The notes under the pieces were generated by a model that ran no database searches, was not told the origin of the DNA, and saw only the letters and a list, made by a program, of their open reading frames with translations. The position numbers were made by a program, and so were the translations under genes. 64,000 nucleotides of DNA from Oxytricha trifallax (lineage: Eukaryota; Ciliophora; Spirotrichea; Sporadotrichida; Oxytrichidae). Shown piece after piece: positions 24,340 through 36,404 of the stretch. Where the stretch lies: assembly GCA_000711775.1 (NCBI GenBank), contig ARYC01000293.1:1-64000 (forward strand). The letters are read 5' to 3'. Position 1 is the stretch's first letter, and the number at the start of each line of letters is the position of its first letter.

Positions 24340-25464
24340 AAAATTTTGAGGTGCTACATGGAGATTGTATGGCCATTTGACTATTAAGTCTAGATTTCAA
24401 CATTGTGAGGTTTAATGCTTTAATTATGAATAAATCTAAATAAAGTTAATTAATTTAACATAAAATTATGGTTGTAGTCCTACCTCCAAGTGTCATCCTT
24501 TGTGAATTTAAAGTGCCTTAGTTTAAGTAACTTTATTAAGTTTCAAGTCTTTAAGTCTCAATAATGGTTTTTTAAAAAAATCATTATATTTTTATTATTT
24601 TGTTTCTGCTTTAGCAATGGGAGTTTGTTATTCACTTTTTGGAAGAAAATCTTGATATCTCTTGCCTTTCACTAAAAATTTCAATCAATAAAATAAATAA
24701 GGCAGGCAGATTTATCTTTAATTACTTCTAAAGGTCTTAATCGTGGTTGGCATATTTGGTTTTGCAGAATAAGTAAGATTATATTTATTAGTTTGACTAT
24801 AATAAAAATAAGTTTAATATATTAATACTTAAATTATAGAGATATATATCTACAAGTTTACTGTGTGATTTTTTTAAGTAGAAATTTAATCTGAGACAAT
24901 GAAGAGTCAGTCCATCCCCATATATAAAAAATTACTAAAAAGTTATTACCTCACATATTACTTGAGTTTCATTACTTAACAATTTATAGTCAAAGAAACA
25001 TAGATTTAGACCCTATTTATCTTTGCTTATTTTGGGTAATGCGGTCAAAATTTTTCTTAGTACTTGAAGATTGTTTGGAAAGAGGTCTGTTTTCTTTAGC
25101 TATGGTAATTTCATAGTCTAAACTCAGCGTGATAAAACCCCATAGATCAATTAAGAAGTGAGGATTGGAGTTAAGAACAATTAGATTAAAATTTATTTAT
25201 TATATGCGTATTATTATAATGTTTGGGCTAATTATTAAAACTATGGCTCGATTAATTGTCCTTATAAAATAATCCAATCAGGGTGTGTAAATTTAATTTT
25301 AGCCTAATCATTTATATTATTAGCCAATTATAATTAATTTTTAATCTAATTGTTCTTAACTCCAATTCTCATGTCTTAATTGATCTAGGGGTTTTTATAA
25401 AATCTAATCGCACTTCTAAACTTTTTCTCATCTCCACATTTGCTTGGGATAGACCATTCTTCAT
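24340..25464 (-). CDS. Minus-strand gene split by a MITE-IES
   Basis: Starts at the ATG complementary to 25462-25464 with MKNGLSQANVEMRKSLEVRL. It is interrupted by family C copy 2 and continues as ITLSLDYEITIAKENRPLSK, then STKKNFDRITQNKQRQIGSK (to about 25000). Later blocks probably include KPNMPTTIKTFRSNQRQI (about 24690-24780), KFTKDDTWRQDYNHNF (about 24470-24520) and IKPHNVEIQTQQSNGHTISM (about 24350-24420). The protein is basic and Ser/Gln/Asn-rich without membrane segments; no family recognised. The first two blocks join in frame only when the MITE is deleted between its ATAAAA repeats. The start codon lies about 53 bases from the likely ATG of a plus-strand gene at 25518. Confidence 0.6.
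25135..25395. mobile_element. Family C MITE, copy 2, acting as an IES
   Basis: 261 bp, the same length as copy 1, with left end AAACCCCATAGATCAATTAA and right end the inverse of AAACCCCTAGATCAATTAAG, flanked by TA. A longer direct repeat, ATAAAA, lies at 25132-25137 and 25397-25402. Deleting 25132-25396 leaves one ATAAAA and joins SLEVRLDF to ITLSLDYEI on the minus strand in frame. Deletion that leaves only the TA would give a stop within three codons. So the element is the IES to within a few bases, and ATAAAA is the likely pointer. Confidence 0.85.
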
Positions 25465-25517
25465 TTTTTACTTATTATAAAAGGTATATCTTCATATAAT
25501 TTATCCATAAACAACTA

Positions 25518-28160
25518 AATGAGTGTAAAAGCTTCATTTAGAAATCAAATTAATGGTTCCTTGATATGATAGAATAAAGAAATCATTGTAACTTTAAGAT
25601 GATGAAGAATTCTATTGGTAAATAATTTAATTTTCAGATTTTATAATTGGATTATATTTATTGAATTGAATTTAAATTAATTAATTTAAGATGCAGATCT
25701 TGAATTAAAATAAGAATAGATTATAAAAATATAAATTTTAATCATATCATAATAAAAAACCGAATCTAAACGAAACATTATGAGTTAAACTTTAAAATTT
25801 GTTTTTACTTTAGATGATAAAAATAAATTTATAGATTTTCTTCGAATATCACTAGTTCTTAATACTCTATCTTATTTATGTAATAATAATAATAAAAAAT
25901 AACCTTTAAGTAAAAATTTTATTTCATTATCTTATTGGATAAACATTCCATTATTTTAAAAAGTATTGCAAATATATTCTGAACAATCATCATTTTGTAA
26001 ACAAAGAATTGAGATAGATCTAAATATATACTTTAAATAAATTAAAAATATTAAGGCTTTGAGATATTTTAGGTGAACCTTTCTTTAAAGAAGTATATTT
26101 CTATCACATTATTTTTTACTTTTATTTATCAATCTTGAATTTAAATTAAGGGTTTTAGTGGTTTATATTTAAGGGAGGCTCTTATGAAATTATTTGAATT
26201 TATATTTAAAAAATATAATAGCTCTATTAGGAAGCTGGTTAGTCAATAAAAATTTTATTTTACTATGGTAGTAAGGGCGATTGTGCCTTAGAAGTCTATT
26301 TGAAATTTGATAAGTTTATTAACTCATAATAAAATGATTTATTATTTAATAAGTTATAAATACATTTCTTAAAAACTCACTTGTCCTTCCAAAATGAAGA
26401 TTGTTCTAATTTTTGAAAGCAATCAATAAAATTTATAAATTTTCTAATATTAGCACCAATAGGGCTAAGTTTTGGAAACTATAATCTATTTGACAGTTAC
26501 TGTTTATAAATCATTTAATAAAATATACATTGAGCTTTTCAAAGTGAAATCATGGGCAGTTGAAAATGAAGATTGTAATAAATTTGTCTGATCTGAATTT
26601 ACATATTTTTATTTTATTTAAAATTGCATTTTTCAATTTAAATATGATTTATAATTTAAATTTAGAAAGTAAAATGAACAATCAAAACTTTTGTAATAAT
26701 CTTAAAATAAAGTTATAAGTTATTAATTTTGAATTAGTTGTTTATTTACTATTAAAAGGAAACTTATCTATTCTTAGTGGTGGAATATTTTACCGGACCT
26801 TCGTATGAATACGCAGGTTACTCTAGTTTTTAACTTTTGGCACCTTTGGAATATTTCTTTAAGTTGACTATTTATTATATTTTTAATGATTTTGCTTCTT
26901 GGAGTAATAAATATTTATAATAATAAGTAAATTTTGTATATTTATTATTGTGAGAATACATTCGAAATTGGAAAATTATTTATAATTTAATTTTTAATAT
27001 ATCAAATTAATTTCAGTTAAAGTTGGCCATATTAGACAATCTTGAGTTCATTCGATAGAGAATTAAAAAGTAGCTGGTCTTAATTATTGCCGGCAATATT
27101 ATATTTCATCCAAGGAGTGAGTTAACATTAATTTAATTTTAGGGTATAATTTTATGAATTCAGGGTTATTAAATTATGTTTAATTAACTCGCTCCCTGGA
27201 TGAAATATAATAGTGCCGCAAATAATTAAGACCAGCTACTTTTTAATTTTATCAAATGAGTTTAAGATCGTCTAATTTGGCCAACTTGAACTGCAACTAT
27301 TTTGAATTTTAATAAACAAATTTAAATTTAGTTTTCCAATTTTAAATGTATTTCTACAATAATTAAGCAACATTTTTTTAAATATCAAATTAACAATTAG
27401 ATAGCTTTTAATTTTATATCACTTGATTAATATTTAATAAAAATACTCTAATTTAGTATATTTAGTTATTTAAAATTATAGAGTTAAGTTCAAATTATTC
27501 TAGGTCACTTTAAATAGATGAGGTGCTAGAATTTTAGAATGAAGAAATTAGTTAACTTTCATTCGCTTTATTTTGAGATGATATATTTTAATAACGAGTT
27601 GATAAAAGGAAATTAAAATTCGTAATAGAATGAAATATCATCAATATTTTCATAAAAAATTGTGAAAAATACAATTTATTAGAATTAATTGATGACTAAT
27701 ATCTTGGCAAGCTGTATGGCATTTTGAAAGAACTCAATTCACTTTAAACCATTAACTCACTATTTGATTAATTTTTACTAGACTCAAATTTTTATGGTAT
27801 ATCTTACTTATTATTATTCCTGCAAGTTCTATTGTTATAATTAATATTAATAATAATATTTAGTAATATAATATTAATAAATAAAAGTAAGTTTCTTATT
27901 TAAATCTAAATTTAATTTGTAAATTTATTAATGCAATAATATATTTAGTGTTAGAGAAATTTCTTTAATCTTCTCTATAGATTTTTTATTAAAAAACCAT
28001 AAAAATATTTTAATAATTTTGAGTTATTGGACATCGGTTTACTTGTTCTTAATCTTTTTAGAGAGGATCTGTTTTAGGTTATCACATTATGAAGTAGTCA
28101 AGAAACTTTAAGCGATTTGAGAGAGACTAAAAAATATACATAATTAAACTTTGGCTAAAG
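25518..28160 (+). CDS. Plus-strand gene in blocks, spans family A copy 2
   Basis: Probably starts at ATG 25518 (MSVKASFRNQINGSL), followed by KKSLQLQDDEEFYW (to about 25625). Later plus-strand blocks are FYYGSKGDCALEVYLKFDKF (about 26250-26340), a motif seen twice (HLSFQNEDCSNF at about 26400 and WAVENEDCNKF at about 26560), EYFTGPSYEYAGYSSFQLLA (about 26770-26940), a frame that continues across family A copy 2 to IYFNNELIKGNQNSQQNEIS (about 27590-27680), LIDDQYLGKLYGILKELNSL (about 27680-27850), and possibly a last block near 28000-28150. The protein is mixed hydrophilic/aromatic. The family is not recognised, and the order of blocks is assumed linear. Confidence 0.5.
26948..27359. mobile_element. 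Family A palindromic MITE, copy 2
   Basis: 412 bp with ends TTGTGAGAATACATTCGAAA and the inverse of TTGTAGAAATACATTTAAAA, flanked by TA at 26946-26947 and 27360-27361. The arms carry the same internal motifs as copies 1 and 3 (TTCGATAGAGAATTAAAAAG, CGCTCC). The left end has small differences from its partner, so this copy is slightly decayed. Removing it with one TA leaves a plus-strand frame open from about 26766 to 27730, which suggests an IES role. Confidence 0.8.
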
Positions 28161-28229
28161 AGAAAAATAGAATAAAAATAGTAATGATAAAATATAAATA
28201 AATATAATTATAATAACATTTTTTAATAA

Positions 28230-28472
28230 ATAAAGATTCGTCCGAGTTAAGAACAAATAAATATAAAGAAAGAATTTAATGGCGTAAATTATAAGTGTTT
28301 AGGCTAATTATTAAAACTATTGTCTCGATTAATTGACTTTATAATATAAACCAATCAGGGTGTGTATAATTAATGTTAACATAATTATATATAATTTCAG
28401 CCTTTTATAATTTAATTTTTACTTAATTGTTCTTAACCCCCTATCTTTTGCCTTAATTGAAACATGGGGTTT
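28230..28472. mobile_element. Family C MITE, copy 3 (left end lost)
   Basis: The right end (ATTGAAACATGGGGTTT then TA at 28473-28474), the central CCAATCAGGGTGTGTA motif and the AGTTAAGAACAA motif near the left match copies 1 and 2. The outer left end AAACCCC is absent or degenerate. An older, truncated copy. Confidence 0.65.
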
Positions 28473-28474
28473 TA

Positions 28475-29580
28475 ACTAAATTTTTTTAATTTATCTCTCA
28501 TTACGATATAATTTTCTTAATTGATATCGATAGATAATTACTCGTCAATTAATAATTTATATTGTACAGATTCTGAGAAAATATATCATTTTATCTTAAT
28601 TGAATTGAAAAAATTGATTATAATATCTAATTTATCTAATTATTAAAATATCCTACTTTATTATTGTTTTTCTTTTTTATTTGAACATTTTTATTCTAGA
28701 AGGTGTATACTTTTGTTTTAATAATTCCTCTATAATAATATTTTCAATTAAAATAGATTTAAATTTGTTTTATATTATCTTCTTGAATTTTAGATTTCTT
28801 GTATCACCTGCTGGACTTGATTATTTACTCTTGAAATCATTGAAAATTTTTAAATAACAGGAAAAATAGATAGATTAAATAATTTATATTAGAAAACCTT
28901 TTTTAATCGTTAGTAATTGATTTTTCTAATGGTTCTATATTTAATTTAAAAACATTAATAATTTTCATATTAAAATTTATACCAAAGGAAAACTAAAATA
29001 TCTTATGTAATTTAAATTTTAATAAATCGTTTTCTATACTTATGCTTATATGAAGTTGAGGTTTTTTTTGCTTGATATTAAAAGATTCTTATTCTTAAGT
29101 ATTTTGCTATATAAATTATAATAATATTTTTAGTAGTATTTTACTATCTAGCACTTTGCATATATTAGTCTCCCATAATGATTTATTTATTTTGGAATTT
29201 ATTTAGACTCTAATTGAGTTTAAATTTAAGGTTCGTTGAAGAATTTAAAGTATGTAAATAAGGAATAAATTTATAAACGAATACAATAATTTTAGTTTAC
29301 GATTTAAAATTTAAGAATTCTTTATATCGGTTGAAGTTTATTATTGCTCTTATAAAATAATATGAAAATATTCTTATCATTTTAATTATAGTAATTTTAA
29401 AATGTTTGTTTTAGAAAAAAATTGTTATTTAATCAATAGTTATCAAATTAGAATCTATACTTAATATATAAATGCTTAAAATAAAATATAACAAATCGAA
29501 TGTAATCACTAGTGTACTCTGATAATATAAGTATTTTTAAGAAGAAATAAAATTATCTTTATGTAATAAAAAGCTTAGAA
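28475..29580. other. AT-rich spacer
   Basis: About 1.1 kb of AT-rich DNA after family C copy 3. I saw no frame with convincing protein-like content and no repeat of the listed families. Confidence 0.45.
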
Positions 29581-29589
29581 TCGATACTA

Positions 29590-31110
29590 ATGTAGATATA
29601 TTAGAGCCCAAATCTCTTTAACTTTCATTCAAAATGACAGCAGTAAAACCATTAATTATATTAATTTAATTTAGTAAATTAATTTTATGTTTAATTTATT
29701 AATAATGAAATGGAATTCCCTCCTTTTGATTTGTGATAGTTGAGAGGGTTTCGAATGACGTTATAATTTATGATTGTTACCGAGACTTGTTGAAGTGCTC
29801 TTGCTTTTCTGGCATATATAGTCTTTTTTCTTCCTATTTATCTAGAGTTGTCTGACTACTTTAAGCCAAATTCTCTAATGAATACACCTTCTGCATTCCG
29901 CGCTCATCTTCGTAATAGACATCTTTTGGACTCATCCCGAAGAGACTGCTCTCTTTTTTATTTGCAGATATTTATTTTTCCGTAAATTTGAGAAGTTATG
30001 TTATTCTCATTCTTTGGGTCAATAGTTCTTCTATCATTTTATGATTCTTTCTAAGTTAAAAGTAGTATTTGATATTAAATAATTATAGAAGTTAAATTTA
30101 GATGAATTTATATGCTTTTTAATTTCACTTTTTATACATTATAATCTTATGACTTAGAAAATTTATAAAATATCATTTTTATAATTCGAATAAATTAAAT
30201 GTATTAATGTATTTAAAATCTTCAATAGTTTTTTAATTTTTTCATACAATAGCACATTTTTATTCAATTATAATAATCCTTGATTTTTATATTATAATAT
30301 TAATCTTATTTTATATTTAAGAATCCTTAGAAAAAAAGAATGATTTTTATTCTTAATCTAATTTAAATAATTTTATGAATATTAAAAAAACAAATATATT
30401 ATTTTAAAATGAATTTTTCTTTAAAAGCTTATCATTTATATAACAAAATTAACTTTCCATTCATTAATAAGCTCTCTATGATCTCTATGAAATAAAATTT
30501 ATATACCGTTTCATGCCAGGATTTTTTCTATCTTTATTTTATAACTAATTTTTATAGTCTTATTCTTAACAATTGCCTGTTAATTTCTTAACCTTTTTTA
30601 CTACAAGCTATTAAATAATAAAGTAAAATTACTTAATTATTTTCTATGTAAAAATGCAAAATTAAGATTGTTTTTCAATCTATTTATAAAAGAAATAAAA
30701 TTAAATGAATACATAAAATAAGGCCCTTTATATTTTTATTGATATATAATTATATAAGTATTTTTGAGATAATTGTTATTTTAATATGAAAATTATAGAA
30801 ATAATAATTTATATAGCAAAAATGGTTTTTATAATTTTAATAAGCTAAAATTAAAACTTTCTAAGCAAAAATTAAAAAGTTATCCAAAAATTATTATTGA
30901 AATTCTAGTTAACATTTAAATTAAAGCTTCTTTAATTGCATAAGATCTGAATTTTTCATTGAACCTTTGCTTTAAGGTTCTTTATGAGTCATTTATATGC
31001 TACTCTTGACTTTCTTAAACTGTAATTTAAAATATTAAATAAAAATAATTTACATTATTAAGCTGCTATAGATTATTGAAACTAGGCATTTTCGAGCTAA
31101 AACCTTAAAA
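29590..31110 (-). CDS. Minus-strand gene with Gln/Lys-rich blocks
   Basis: The best block is 29700-30040 on the minus strand, about 110 codons without TGA. It starts at or before MIEELLTQRMRITQLLKFTE and contains SPKDVYYEDERGMQKVYSLE and KQEEKRLYMPEKQEHFNKSR. It is clearly richer in G+C than its flanks. Upstream blocks are likely at about 30930-31015 (QMTHKEPQSKGSMKNSDLMQ) and about 31080-31105, and a downstream one at about 29590-29640 (ILNESQRDLGSN). The protein is hydrophilic, with charged helices. No family recognised. Spacers inside are AT-rich. Confidence 0.55.
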
Positions 31111-31329
31111 TAAATTTATGAAATTGTGAGATGATATATCTAATATTGTTCATGGAAAATTATTTTTCAATTATATAATATAAATGTTTTATCGATCAAA
31201 ATAATTAACCTACGTTAATGAGAATATTAATAAGATAGATAGATAGATGCTAAAGGCTGGGAAATCAATAATCTAGAAATCAAAATCTCTAAATTTAATA
31301 TATAGTATTATGCATTAATTATTATACCG

Positions 31330-31735
31330 TTATTTTTATATTTTTCGCGCTTATCTTCTCATTTCTGAAATCGAACTGCATTTCAATTCTCTTGCGACTT
31401 TTTTCGCTGTTTTCAAGTTTCAAACTTTAACACCAACAGTAGCTCCAATTTTTTTAAAGGGTCTCTTGATACCTTTATCTTTGATTTTTCATCATAAGTT
31501 AGAATTATTGAGTGTTATCATCAAATTAGGGCTTTAGTTTTCTATATACCCAAGTTATCTTTGGTACTTATTTACCAGCATAAGATTCACCTGAAATTTA
31601 AATATCATTGTATATTGTTTCGAGGAAGGTTTTGAAAATCAAAGATTAGCAACTTTGGAACCTAGTACACTCCTTTTGAAGGTGCCTGTAGGTGTAGTCC
31701 AGGGGTCCATGTCTCTTGCCTCATTTTTTTAATTT
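31330..31735 (-). CDS. Serine carboxypeptidase-like (peptidase S10) fragment
   Basis: On the minus strand, KTFLETIYNDIQISGESYAG is followed by KQVPKITWVYRKL. This is the nucleophile region of family S10 carboxypeptidases, in which GESYAG holds the catalytic Ser and is followed by a V-P pair (usual form GESYAGxYVP). The preceding FL..IY.D..ISG part also fits the family. Downstream, blocks with NTQQFQLMM and KKIGATVGVKV are less clear. An S10 enzyme is normally about 400-500 residues with Asp and His further on; I did not find those blocks, so they may be scrambled elsewhere or outside the window. The upstream block WTPGLHLQAPSKGVYQVPK (about 31670-31720) may belong to it. Confidence 0.55.
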
Positions 31736-32229
31736 ATCCTTCATTTTTCAAGATATATTTGTTTTCACAAGATCATTATAATTGTGGTATAAGAGATCCT
31801 ATAATAATTAATGTATATTACTAAATTTTAAAAAATAATAATAAATATTGCTAAATTATTTATTAATCTATAATATAAAGAAAAGAGATGCACTACATTT
31901 GATTAAATCAAGTTATGAAAAATATGCTATAGTAATATTTAATAATTAATTGAATGATTATTTAGATAAAATCTAACAATTTTTGAAAAACTCAAATATA
32001 TATATTTCTTGCTTCATAAAAGAAAAGTTTATGAATATAAAATTATTGTCTAATTTATTAAACCATATTTATATATCTATATGATTATTTTCAAAACCAT
32101 TCCTCATTAGGAATAGTTATTGACTAATGCTAGAAAGCTGTTGGTATATGGTGAGATTTTGCTGTTATTTAAAAAAGTTTGTAACCCTTATGTCTATTTC
32201 ACTTAATTTTGTCAAATAGAGATGTGCAT

Positions 32230-32345
32230 ATATAAAAATAAAAATGCTGCAAAAACAATTTGCGGCAAGGTGTAGAGTTAAAAACATTTTGCGGATTGAG
32301 GATCAAATAGCAGCTTAAGAAAAATGAAAACAAGTTATATAGAGC
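32230..32345 (-). other. Possible small coding block
   Basis: GC-richer patch. The minus-strand frame reads LLFDPQSAKCFQLYTLPQIV and the plus-strand frame LQKQFAARCRVKNILRIEDQ; both are open. It is likely an MDS, but the strand is uncertain. It could belong with the S10 fragment or the blocks at 33.8-35.4 kb. Confidence 0.3.
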
Positions 32346-33830
32346 AAAAACTTTAAGATATGATTTGTGATTAAGTTAATAAGTATACTTATTAATATAT
32401 TGAATTTAATTAATTAAACATGGATATAATAATAATTACATGGAATTTAACATGTCTATATTTCTTAATTTGCTACGAGGTTTAATACTCAAATAAAGAT
32501 TATTATTGCTTTCTGATTTTTTATGGGTGTAATTCTTTGAATAACTCAATATGTCTTTAAAATCAAATTTGCTGTCATACTTATTTAATTAATTCAATAA
32601 AATATTGTCATAATTATCATTTCTGGAAACGAATCTCCTCGTTGAAGGAATCTATATTACAAATAACACATATTAATTTAACTTTTAAATCCTTGGACAA
32701 ATTGGGCTTTATTTAAATGGAGTATTAAAATTGCTCTCTAATGAATTAAAATTCTTATTTATGAATTAATTTAAATTAAATTAACTTTTTAATTATGCTA
32801 TTGATTGAGTCAAGTATTCATAATTTATAAAATAATGCACATTAAATTAAAAGTTTGTTACAAAAAGTTAATATTTAACTTGTATAAATTAAACTAAATT
32901 TATTAACTTTTTCATAAAAATCCTTTAAATTTTATTTCTATATAAAATTTAAGAGAAAATCTATGCTAATAAGAAAATTAAGCTAATTTAATAAAACTTT
33001 GTAGATTGATTTTTATAAATTAAAACTTCCTTTAGAGGTTTATATAAATTTCATATAGAAAACTTAATTAGTAAATATTTTGGTAAATATTTTGTATTAA
33101 TTTATATTAAATGAATGTTATTAGTACTTAAGATTTACTGCATCGCTTGTCAATATTTTTGGAAGTGTAAAAATTTTTATTCTTTTTATTCTGTTTAAAA
33201 TATTAAAATATATTATCATGCTCTAGTCCAATGCTTCAATTAAAAAAAAATAAATTTATAAATTTCCTATACATCTTCTTTTTTGGTTACTTGCTGGTTT
33301 ACTTTTTGGCCATTTTCTGCGTCAATAATATATGTAATTTGTAATATTTTTCAAAAGTTTATTTAGTTTATAAACTATTTTTTAAATATTATATTGTCAA
33401 GTAAAACCCTTATGAAAATCTTTATGAAAATAGAAAGAATTTAGAACAAAATATTGGTAATAAAAAACTTTTTGTTATTGTGTTGTCAAATCAATTAAGA
33501 GAAGTAATAATTATATTATAAGTTATAAAATGTTTGATTTTAATGGAAACACTAATAATTAATTTCACATTAATAAATTATTCTAGTCAGATCCTTAATG
33601 AATTATAAGTGATCCATTTATTTTTAGTGTTTATTTTTGACTTATTTTATTAAAAGGGTTTATATCTATTGCTACTTTACTTTTATTAATTTTGTATATA
33701 TTTCTCTATCTTTTAATGTTTCTCAACATGTCTTGATTATTTAAATAAAAACAGAACATTTTTAATAATACAAAGAATATATGATTGCTTTAATTGAACT
33801 CTTATATTATCTCATTCTTAATTAATAACT
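32346..33830. other. AT-rich spacer
   Basis: About 1.5 kb with no convincing coding block on either strand and no member of the repeat families noted here. Confidence 0.45.
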
Positions 33831-33839
33831 AATACAGTA

Positions 33840-35355
33840 ATTTAAGTATTCTGGCTTTAAATGGCTATCTCTTTTGAATCATACATTCCATAATTATCTT
33901 AATCTTTTCCCATAAAACTCAAAATAATAAAAATACTCAGGTTCGAATTCTCAAAGAAACTAAATTTCTGACTCCCTTGACCAGTCTCTGTATTTATTGT
34001 AGAATTATATTTTAATGCATAAAGTAATATGCAATTTAAATAATAAATGAGATTAGCAATAAATATCTGACATATGATTTTCTTTGATATTAAGAAATAT
34101 TTTAAATTCATCATTTTCATTCTTAAACTGAAATAAAATAATTTCTTCAAATCATATACAAGTATAATAATTTTATTTTTTTATATTATTAAAGCTTTCG
34201 TCTTTAAATTGAGACTATTTCGAGTATTTTTTAATTTTAATTTTTGTCTGAATTGTTCTAAATTTCCACTTAACTGTCTTTTTGATTATTTACCATATTC
34301 ACTTATTGATAAACCTAAATCATTTTCCAAAATCTAAGTTTTAGAATAAGACAACTCGTGTAATTTTAAAGTATAAATTATGGGTAAATTAATATATTTT
34401 CGCATTTTAGGTTGCTACCTAATTTTGATTTTACTATTTATAGTTATTAACTGATTGAACCAGCGATTGTAAATATAAAAATAATTCAAAATATTTAATT
34501 TTAATACTCATTGTAACTCTGATGCTTGTTCGTATTAAGTTGAAAAACCTATTTTTTATGTGAAAATTTATTCTACTGGTTTTGAATTCTAAAGTTACTT
34601 GCCTTTACATGAAATACATTTCAACAACTAATCCTCCTAGAAGGTAATAGTAAGCTAAATTAATCTCATATAAATAATTCTATAATAAATTTAAAAGCTC
34701 AGTATTCATAATTTCACACTTATCTTCATTTAAATTAGTAATAATAAATATTTTTTATAAAATTTTTTATTGAAATTAATCCTTAATTAAAGAGAATATT
34801 ATTCATTAAAAACACATTAAGTATTGAAATATTTATGGAGTAAAATCCTTATTGTATATGAAAAATATTTTAATAAACTTTTTTAGAAAGTTTATTATTG
34901 TTCATCTTTATATAATTTTAATGAGAATAACTAGAAAATAAGAGGAATAAAATATTATATTAGAATGTATAAAAAATTCGTAATTTAAAGATTAAAAATT
35001 TAAAAGTAAATATTTACTATACTTAATAATCAAGAAACCCCCTATCTTCCATTTAGATTTAATTATATTTACAATAACATAATGATGTTCATTTTATCTT
35101 ATAGATTATTTTGAAACCTATTGCTATTACTTGAATATTTCATGAATATTTTTTCTTATCCTTATGCTTTGTAATTAATTAATTAAACTTTATTTATTGT
35201 AGGACAAGTACTTAAAAAATGTCAATACTTTCATTTTATAAAATTAACATAAAAAAAATACAAAATAATTTTGGGAAGATTTGAGGTTGTCCACATTTTT
35301 ATGAAATAAATACTGGCTCAGCAAGGGAAGTGCTTACATATAAAGACTTACAGTG
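33840..35355 (-). CDS. Scattered minus-strand coding blocks, gene unknown
   Basis: Reading the minus strand: MQALPLLSQYLFHKNVDNLK (about 35275-35350), TFQEDQLLKCISCKGKQL (about 34600-34660), FSTQYEQASE (about 34500-34540), a longer block with SYSKTQILENDLGLSISEYG and KQSKRQLSGNLEQ (about 34190-34370), and NTETGQGSQKFSFFENSNLS with KDQDNYGMYDSKEIAIQSQN (about 33840-34000). Composition is Ser/Gln/Asn-rich and soluble. Plus-strand frames are open in some of these places too (for example SKQQKYSGSNSQRNQISDSL near 33.9 kb), so the strand is likely but not certain. No family recognised. Confidence 0.4.
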
Positions 35356-35359
35356 AAAA

Positions 35360-36400
35360 TTATAATGAAATAGGTTTATTTAATAATTTAAATGTTAGTC
35401 CAAATTTAATTTATGATAAATAGTCACATATATTTTAATAATTTATATTTTGATACAAGTTTTAAATTTTATATGTCTATTAATTTCACATTATCATTCT
35501 TACAATTAATATTCTGCTTATGTTTATATATCGAATAATTTATTGAAAAATAAAAAAAAATAAAATTGTAAGTCAAAAAAATGGTGAATTTCTGAAAAAT
35601 TAAATTTGAATTATATTAAAAATTGTTAAATTTATAAAAATTATACAAAATAAATCGATCAAAATAGAAGTTGTAAAAACGAATAGAAATAAGAAATATT
35701 AAATTTGATTCTGATATTTATGACCTTTGATTTAGTCTTAAGAAAATATTATAAGGCATTCAAATACCAAAAATTGACTTATGATTGTGGTTTAGATTGA
35801 TAAGCTTGGATTTAGCAAAATTTAATATATGATATTGTTAGGGAAAATTCTAAATATAATAATTTCAATGCTTTATCAAAATTTTCATCATTATACTCTA
35901 ATATGGAAAACAAATTGCTACTTGACATAATGTAAAGCTTGCTTTGTAGATTTAATTTCCAATATATTAGAATTTATGTATTTGAGATTAAATTGAGTAA
36001 AAATTTAAATTAATTGTTAATAATTTTGCAATTTTATTAGCTTTAAAAGCTATAAATTTTGGGGGGAAATAACAATTTTATTAGAATTACTAATATTATA
36101 TTGCTTATCTCCATTTAATTATAATTTGTTTCAATAAGCAACTGCAGCAATAAAAATTTCAAGATAAATACGCTTATAAAATTTAGAATATGATATTATG
36201 GGTTTTAAAATTTCTCTAAAGTGTAATGAAGTACGGAATTTAAAATAAAGCTTTAATCTTTAATTGCTCAATTAAATTGATATTGTCAAATATTTTAGTG
36301 AGGATGTGATTTATAATGTAATATGTCTAAATTCTCTTTTAATTAAAGTAATAAGTAATTAAAGTTTAACTAATTCACTTCAATTATAAATAAATATTAT
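35360..36400. other. AT-rich spacer with one possible block
   Basis: Mostly AT-rich. A plus-strand frame near 35715-35785 reads DLVLRKYYKAFKYQKLTYDC and might be a coding block of the plus-strand gene downstream. Nothing else was recognised. Confidence 0.35.
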
Positions 36401-36404
36401 AATC

